Positions 57,253 to 64,000 of a stretch of DNA of 64,000 nucleotides are shown in pieces (the stretch's first letter is position 1; each line of letters starts with the position of its first letter). Made by a program: the position numbers and the translations under genes. This DNA is from Voacanga thouarsii (taxonomy: Eukaryota; Streptophyta; Magnoliopsida; Gentianales; Apocynaceae). The notes beneath the pieces are model-generated. The model was not told the origin of the DNA, ran no database searches, and was given only the letters and a program-made list of their open reading frames with translations. The stretch spans positions 434,001 through 498,000 of the forward strand of contig JANUWF010001625.1 of the NCBI GenBank assembly GCA_026120185.1. Direction: 5' to 3'.

Positions 57253-58837
57253 TGATGCATAAATTTTGAGTATCTAAAATCATCAATTTTAAATCCATCC
57301 CTTAATCAAGTTTTAATTGAAAAATTAATCCAAAAATACAAAAGTGAGCAAATATACTCATCGCAAGCATAGTATGGGGAACTAACGAGTATCAATCCTC
57401 AAAGTACACATTATTTACTTTTCATTCATTGTTTAACCGACCCCAAATAAAGTAAGAAAAGAATAAACAGAAAAATAAAGAAAGATATACAACTCAAGGA
57501 TGTATGTTTATGCAATTTAGACAATTATCTTAGAAAACATGGCAATGAACCAATTAGCAATTCTCTAAATTAATTATCATCTTGGCATCGTGAAGAAACA
57601 CACAGTAAAATTCATTCATTTTTTAAGTCATGAATTTACATAAGAAATTCCACTTCGTTTGTCAATCCATGGAATCGTATATTTTGATTTAAATTAACAA
57701 ATTTTTCAATTTAGCTAACATAACCAAAACATGCATTAAGCTCGTCATCATATCTTGATTCAATTAGCATATTTGTCAATCAAGCCATCCTAACCAAAAC
57801 ATGCACGTATCTCAATTCCTTAAAAACGTTAAATTAGCTAATAACCCTATGTCAAGGCGAAATTAACTTAACCTTTGATTACTTAGTTCTAAAATCCAAA
57901 CATCATCGTTCATATCCATCAGGATTTAACAAATGCGAAATCAATGCAACGAGACTCCTAACATCGTTGTGTCGAAGTCAATTACAAGAATTCACATCAA
58001 TAACCAATGAAATCAACTAATCAAATAAGAAAGATGATAAAGAATTGATAAAATAACTAAACTAATACAAAATCGTGAATCTCAAAATAATGTTAAATTA
58101 CAATAAAAGCATTGAATAAATCATTCCTAAAGGAAATGAAGATAAGGAGAAGAGGAAGCACTCATAGATAAGCCTCTTTCTTCTTCCTTGAAGACTCCCT
58201 TGAACAATCCTCCTTGATATAGGCAAACTCGTCCTTCAATGAGAAAATTAGAATTTCTGCCCATTTGATTCACCTTTCTATGTTGTATATATCAAACTCT
58301 TATGTTCTCTTGTGCTTTTGTAGGCCTCTTGGATGCCAATTTCATGGCTGAGGATGTCTTGACTGAGTAGGAGTAGGAAAATACCAAAATCATTAGATAG
58401 GCCCTAATTTGGTGTACAGAATTTCCGCCACCAGAGCATTCCTGGCGCCGGGTACGTTCGACCCACCTGCCACTACGTGCACTATGTTCTTCCCCCATTT
58501 TTGCAATGTATTTAGATGTTTCTCCTTGACAGACAGACTGGATCCCGCGTTGGGTGCACTTGCCAGACCAGGTGCAAGGTTTGTTCTGGAATTCCCCTGT
58601 CGTTGTCTCGATTTTTTCTGCTAGAGTAGAATGGACCCGATGCCTAGTCCATTGGCTAGGCCTAGTGCTAGGTACATTCTGGTTTTGTGCACTTTCTGCA
58701 TGATTTTAACATAAATATGCACATATTTTCCAAAAACACCTTTTACAAGTAAAATGTAAAATAGGAAGGAATTGCCTAGTTATTACAACAAATGTATCTT
58801 AAAACACCCTCAAATAACTAGGAAAAGAATGGTGATT
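57253..58837 (-). repeat. Family C 5' LTR (start cut by copia 1)
   Basis: Aligned with 50476-52068. On the right it reaches GGTGATTT and is then interrupted; the expected AACCCCTATCA terminus is missing in this window. No gene; ORFs at 58292-58498 and 58409-58624 have no known domain. Confidence 0.82.
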
Positions 58838-60872
58838 TTGATAGAAAACACAGAAACAGGGGAGCCATGGACGAAAAAAAAAACAGAGAAAAAAATTAAA
58901 CGCGAGCCATAAAGGCCATGCGGAAGCGTGAGGTTCATACCTTTGTGCTCCTTAACCCTTCTAGGTTGCGTAAGAGCAGATTGAATGGCTGGAATCGCCT
59001 CGCTTTGTCCACTTGAAAGAACTTCCGGTTGAACACCCGCTAGCCTTCTACTCCGCCTTGTTTGCATTAACGCTTAGCTCTCCAGCTCTCGGGATATTCC
59101 TCAGCCTAACCTCTAGTTGGTGAACACTATGGTGAAGAGGAAGGGTCTCAATTCTCCTTGGTTTGCTCGCTATTGGTTAGCAAAGAACAAGGGAAAAACA
59201 AGAAGAATGAGAGAGACCTTGAGAGAGAGAGACCCACATGAGTGTGTGGCTTGGGAAAGGAAAAATTAGGGTTTTTTCTTTTCAAAGAGTTGTTTATATT
59301 TTAGCCTAAACTAGGTCTCTCAATCTCTGATAAACATCTCCCCGGGATTTCAAAATACCCGGATATTATCCTGAGAAACAGTTTGGCCTAACCTTAAACT
59401 CCTCTTAACCGTATCTGGAAAAAACCCTAAGGTCCAAACTATTAGGCCAGATAAATATTTATTATTTTTCTTGGACCCAAAAGGCCCAAAATAATAAATA
59501 TTAATTATTTATTTTCTGGGCTTACATAAGTAACCCAATAAATAATTAATGAGCCCAAATGAACCATAATAATTAATCTTTAATTATTTATTTCTTGGGC
59601 CTATACAAATAACCCAATAAATAATTAAACATTAATTATTTCCCCTAGTTTAAGCCTAGGTTAATTTCTTAATTATTCATACTGGACCTAGGCCCTGAAT
59701 AATTAATTAACCAAATAAACTAGATAACTAATTTCTCTCAACTCCTATTTTATTTATTTATTTATTTATTTTATTCCAGTCCAATAATAAATTAGACTTC
59801 CTGAATAAAATAAAATAAAACAAAACAAAATAAAATCCTCTTCAACTGAGACAAATTCCTCAACCCAAAAATAGTTAGGACTTATGGGCTATCCCGAGGA
59901 CCAAAAAGACACATCGCATTGGCTGCTAAAATGACCAAAATACCCCTGCTATATAAATAGCTGTATTTTGCATTTTAAATATTTCCTAATATCACCATAA
60001 GGAAATATTGACCCCAAGGACAATGCTGCATTAGCAAAGTCTCCGACCTACAGGTGAAATGACTAAAATACCCCTCTACGCATCGCCGTACATTTAGAGA
60101 GGAAGAAGTGTGCTAACACCCCTCTAAATGACATCTACCATCCTTAGGCTTCTAGTCCAATGATCCACGACTTCCCGGAGTGTTTCCGCTTTCCAAGGGA
60201 GCTACCCTAAAGCAAACATCCAAGTCATGTTTCCTAGGGCCCTGGATAATTTAGACCATTCGGACAACCACAAGGGGCGATATAGTGCAGACACTATCTT
60301 GTATAAGTCTATCTTAACTAACTAGTCACACATACCCAACAAGCAAGTATATTGGCCCTACGATAGAACCTCAACTACAGCAAATCAAAGTATATGCTTC
60401 CAGCTTCGCCAGACCACCAACTCATACTCAAGTCGTAGAGTACTAGTCCACGCTGTAGCGGTAGTAGTCTAGGTTTCTACCATATAGTACTTTGAGAAAC
60501 CACTACTACAGGTCCTGTTCTACGTATTCAAAATACGCTTACGTCATGAAGTGAGTGGACTACCCACTGGCTAAAGGTAAGCCATTCCCCATTCGGAATT
60601 CATAACATAATAACCTAAACATGATGAGGTTCCCAGTCTCATCAATAGGTTAAGAACAAATATTTATGTGTTAAATAACCCGTGATCCATACCTTACTGT
60701 GAAAGACCACCATTCACATGGATCACATATTTAGACACAATGGGGCTGTTCCAAACGAAAATCGTGCACAAACAAAAAGTAAATTCACAAACAATTTCTG
60801 AAACTAAATTCTTTTATTAAATAATTCGATTTTACATCAGAAACCTAGTCTAAGAGGGCATACAATCCAACA
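58838..60872 (-). repeat. Copia 1 3' LTR
   Basis: On the minus strand starts TGTTGGATTGTATGCCC at 60872 and ends TTTTCTATCA at 58838, 2035 bp. TG...CA ends fit. The five bases left of it are GATTT, which should recur after the 5' LTR outside the window. Matches 47097-48975. Confidence 0.85.
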
Positions 60873-60883
60873 ATCTCCCACTT
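60873..60883 (-). other. Polypurine tract of copia 1
   Basis: AAGTGGGAGAT on the minus strand directly before the LTR. Confidence 0.85.
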
Positions 60884-60894
60884 GCACTCTAAGA

Positions 60895-61299
60895 CTAGGT
60901 AAGTCCATAGGTGCCCACCCCTATGGCGTCTAAGTGTCTCTTGAAGACTCTCTCCGCCAAAGGCTTGGTGAATGGGTCTGCTGGATTGTTTTCTGAGGTA
61001 ATATGTTCCACCACGACTTTCCGTCTCTGGATGAAATCCCGGATCAGGTGGTACTTCCTCTCGATATGTTTCCCCTTCTTGTGGTTCCAAGGCTCCTTAG
61101 ATTGTGACACTGCTCCAGTGCTGTCGCAATACATCACAACCGGCCTATCCATATGTGGTATGACTTCAAGTTCTGAAGGAAACTTCTGGAGCCAGACTGC
61201 TTCCTTGGACGCCTCCGAAGCTGCCACATACTCAGCTTCCATGGTTGAGTCAGCAATACAAGATTGCTTGATACTCCTCCATGAAATTGCTCCTCCAGA
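60895..61299 (-). pseudogene. Copia 1 RNase H C-terminal part
   Basis: Same frame after the TAG at 61300: 'SGGAISWRSIKQSCIADSTM', 'EAEYVAASEASKEAVWLQKF', 'KGKHIERKYHLIRDFIQRRK', 'NNPADPFTKPLAERVFKRHL' and a stop at 60895, just before the polypurine tract. Confidence 0.9.
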
Positions 61300-62691
61300 C
61301 TAGGTGAAGACATATCCAGTAGTGGATTTTCTCTCATCCTTATCCGCCTGGAAGTCTGAGTCTGTGTATCTTGTAGGAAACAAATCATTAGCCCTATAAA
61401 CCAGCATATAATCTCTCGTTCCCTTGAGGTACTTGAGAATATGCTTTATAGCTTGCCAATGAACCTCCCCTGGGTTTGACTGATATCTGCTAACTAAGCC
61501 CAAGGCAAAGCAGATACCTGGCCTAGTACACGCATGGAGTACATGAGACTTCCCACAGTCGAAGCGTAGGGGAATCCTACTCATTCTGTCCTTTTCTTCT
61601 TGAGACTTAGGACAGTCCTTCGAAGAAAATGACAACCCATGTCTGCAAGGGATTAGAGCTCCCTTGCATGAGTCCATGCTGTACTTGGCCAGCATCTTAT
61701 CAATGTATGTCGCTTGAGATAATCCTAACATTCTCTGCTTCCTATTTCTAAGAAGCCAAATCCCGAGAATGTAGCTGGCTTCTCCCAAGTCCTTCATACT
61801 GAATTGACTAGACAACCAAACCTTCGTAGATGACAATGTCCCTACATCATTTCCAATGAGTAGAATGTTATCCACATACATGACAAGAAAAACCACATTG
61901 ATGCCTTCAAGTTTCCTGTACACGCATGGTTCATCTTCGTTTTGAATAAAACCATAAGACTTTACAGTCTCATCAAAACGAATATTCCATGCTCTTGATG
62001 CCTGCTTGAGTCCATAAATGGACTTCTTAAGCTTGCAAACCATGTGTTCCTGGCCTTCAGCAATGAAGCCTTCCGGTTGGGACATATAGATGTCTTCACT
62101 AAGATGGCCATTCAAGAATGCCGTCTTGACATCCATTTGCCATATCTCGTAGTCATAGTGACAGGCGATGGCAAGGAGGATGTGAATGGATTTAAGCATG
62201 GCTACCAGGGAAAAGGTTTTCTCATAGTCGATACCTTCTTTCTGAGTATACCCTGTCGCGACAAGCCTAGCTTTGAAGGTTTCCACCTTCCCATCCGCTC
62301 CTCTCTTCCTCTTGTATACCCACTTGCACCCAATGGGTTTTATCCCTTCAGGTGAAGCTACAAGATCCCAAACCTGATTGAGGTACATAGACTCAATCTC
62401 GGCTTTCATTGCTTCATGCCACAGATTTGCATCGGGATCAGCAATAGCCTCATCGTATCTAGCGGGGTCTTGTTCCTGATAGTCGGAAACCAACTCAAAG
62501 GCTTCTCCAGTCCATCTATCCGGAACCCTAGACACTCTCCTACTATAACGAGGCTCCATTTGTACAGGCTCTTGAGGCTGTGCCTCTTCTTGTTCCAAAA
62601 TCGGGTCAGTAGAAGTTGATTTCATAGATAGCTTCTCCTGCAGTTCCAACCTCATTGAACCTTTAGTGGAAGTACTTTGATCATCTTCCAA
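61300..62691 (-). pseudogene. Copia 1 reverse transcriptase and start of RNase H
   Basis: 463-codon open piece. 'VWDLVASPEGIKPIGCKWVY' starts RT. The first catalytic Asp is kept in 'WQMDVKTAFLNG' (62131-62133). The YVDD box reads YVDN: the second Asp is Asn (AAC, codon 61867-61869), which should stop synthesis. Further: 'KSIYGLKQASRAWN', 'QATYIDKMLAKYSM', then a stretch of about 13 residues out of frame ('LRFDCGKSHVLHA') between 61530 and 61572, then RNase H 'SNPGEVHWQAIKHILKYLKG' and 'RYTDSDFQADKDERKSTTGY'. TAG at 61300 ends it. Confidence 0.93.
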
Positions 62692-62748
62692 GTATCTAGC
62701 ATTGGTACTGACTAGTACCTTCTGCTCCTTAGGATGATAAAAGTAGCC

Positions 62749-63408
62749 TCATTTTGTCCCTTTTGGATACCCAAAAAAATAGCATAATTCTGATATTGGT
62801 TCCAACTTGTCTCCCTTGATCAGTACATAAGCTGGACACCCCCAAATCCTGAGATGATTCAGACTTGTCTTACGCCCAGTCCACATCTCATAGGGAGTCC
62901 TAGGTACTGACTTGGAAGACACCAAGTTCAGAATATATGTCGCTGTTTCCAGGGCATATCCCCAAAAGGATACTGGAAGAGTAGAATGAGACATCATGCT
63001 TTGGACCATTTCCATCAATGTCATGTTCCTTCTCTCAGCTACTCCGTTCTGTTGGGGGGTTCCCGGTGCAGAGAACTGTGATACTGTCCCATGATGTACC
63101 ATGTAGTCCTTGAATTCACCTAGGAGGTACTCTCCACCACGATCCGATCGTAAGGTTTTGATTAATTTACCTGTCCGACGCTCCACTTTAGCCTTAAACT
63201 CTTTGAACTTGTCAAAAGAGTCAGACTTGCGTCTCATCAGGTAAATGTAACCATACCTCGTACAATCATCCGTGAACGTGATGAAGTACTCAAAACCTCC
63301 CCTAGCTGGTATAGACAATGGACCGCACACATCAGTGTGAACAAGACTCAACACCTCATTGGCTCTATCCGCCTTTGGTGTAAAAGACCTTTTGGTCATT
63401 TTTTCCAT
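62749..63408 (-). pseudogene. Copia 1 integrase core
   Basis: 219-codon open piece. The catalytic triad is intact: Asp in 'VHTDVCGP' (63331-63333), Asp in 'LRSDRGGEY' (63145-63147) and Glu in 'NGVAERRN' (63037-63039). It is followed by the usual '[15 protein letters not shown]' and '[10 protein letters not shown]' segments. It ends at a TGA that replaces a residue of the linker 'GYPKGTK.GYFY'. Confidence 0.92.
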
Positions 63409-64000
63409 CAGCAGGATTCACACCGAGGCCAACTTTCCAATCTCAATGAGCCCAAAGGCCCATCATGGATTAGCCTCCGAATCCTCGGTTGAGTTAATAT
63501 GACCCAACCTCGAGTGCCAAAGGTATGAATCATTGATATTGGTCTATCTCTTCTTAGTTAAAGGTTCAGATCGAGCGTTATTTGATTGGTTGTTAATATG
63601 GTTTAAAAAGAACAAATTTCCATACATGTGCCCAAGACATAAAATTTCTCCATCTCTACCGATAGAAATACCGTAATGGAAAGATACGTAATATCCTTGA
63701 TTAATAAGTTTTGCAACCGAAATCAAATTCGACGAAAACCAGGTACATATAAAATGTCTTTTAAAACCACTATCTTATTACAATAAAAAATAAGATCCAG
63801 CTCTCCCACCGCAAGGGCCCGTACTTGTGCTCCATTACCCACTCGAAGCCCATGTTCGCCTCTTCGAGTCTTCTTATCTTCCTAAACCCCCGCAAGGAGT
63901 TACGTATATGATCGTGGCTCCCGAATCAACAATCCAAGTGGAAGTTGATCCTACCATTGATATGGACTCTAGATAGTAAACATTACCCGTGGGGTTTTTC

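Larger units (their letters stand above)
50476..58837 (-). mobile_element. Family C/B composite: three LTR regions, two internals
   Basis: Minus-strand order: 5' LTR (57253-58837), tRNA-Asp-type primer site (57229-57246), internal (54595-57228), truncated LTR (about 53515-54594), truncated internal (52069-53514), 3' LTR (50476-52068). The outer LTRs match each other; the middle one is of the B type. No gag or pol was found. The last ~12 bases of the 5' LTR are separated by the copia 1 insertion and should lie beyond the window. This is an inverted counterpart of the B array. Confidence 0.75.
58838..64000 (-). mobile_element. Copia 1: Ty1-copia element, partial
   Basis: Minus strand. 3' LTR (58838-60872), polypurine tract (60873-60883), pol (60895 to the window edge). 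Gag and 5' LTR lie beyond the window. The least decayed element here: most of RT and integrase are in two long frames. The plant copia type with 'KSIYGLKQASRAWN' and 'HIERKYHLIRD' suggests the Tork lineage, not proven. Confidence 0.9.
60895..64000 (-). pseudogene. Copia 1 pol (protease, integrase, RT, RNase H), broken
   Basis: Polyprotein end at 60895. From the window edge: protease motif 'WIVDSGAT' (DSGAT at 63913-63927); pre-integrase region with 'LWHSRLGH' near 63510 (His kept; the Cys pair is out of frame); integrase, RT and RNase H described separately. Breaks: stops at about 63541, 63472 and 63421, TGA near 62747 and TAG at 61300, plus frame changes near 63400 and a compensated pair at 61530-61572. 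It would process, copy and integrate the element; this copy is dead but recent. Confidence 0.9.

Overview
This window is a piece of plant nuclear DNA, most likely from a eudicot. It is AT-rich and consists almost wholly of LTR retrotransposons inserted into one another. The assignment rests on a chromodomain Ty3/gypsy polyprotein, Athila-type gag with tRNA-Asp-type primer sites, and Ty1/copia pol of a common plant type. I found no host gene, rRNA, functional tRNA or CRISPR array. Every coding region is a decayed or truncated retroelement gene. Species cannot be named from the sequence.

Layout, left to right. (1) 1-1668: minus-strand 3' part of an Athila-like element ('family A'), cut by the window edge. 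(2) 1669-11481: minus-strand Tekay/Del-type Ty3/gypsy element with a decayed gag-PR-RT-RH-IN-chromodomain reading frame (1778-6327), a primer site at 7101-7113 and a very long 5' LTR (about 4.4 kb). (3) 11482-12194 and 35367-36150: two halves of one plus-strand copia LTR. (4) 12195-35361, between those halves: a plus-strand tandem array with four LTRs and three non-coding internal regions ('family B'), flanked by a 5-bp target duplication (ACGGG/ATGGG). (5) 18758-27522, inside the second internal region of that array: a family A element with two 1.5-kb LTRs, a perfect ATTAC target duplication, a broken gag, no pol, and a second broken ORF. (6) 36200-37425: A-type LTR fragment and a plus-strand copia RT remnant. 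(7) 37425-47096: decayed minus-strand copia element ('copia 2'), interrupted at 39295-44807 by a plus-strand gypsy deletion derivative ('family D', perfect ATAGT duplication). (8) 47097-48975: another copia LTR on the minus strand. (9) 48976-50475: plus-strand copia LTR fragment and unassigned AT-rich sequence. (10) 50476-58837: minus-strand composite with three LTR regions ('family C/B'). (11) 58838-64000: the youngest-looking copia element ('copia 1'), minus strand, inserted about 12 bp inside the end of a family C LTR and running off the window.

Order of events inferred from the nesting: the plus-strand copia element was there first; the B array entered its LTR; element A then entered the array. 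On the right, D entered copia 2 and copia 1 entered the C array. The most unusual structure is the B array: repeated LTR-internal-LTR units of about 4.1 kb bounded by a single target duplication. This suggests either insertion of a tandem product or later unequal recombination inside one insertion. Boundaries marked as approximate come from eye alignment; no identity values were computed by software.
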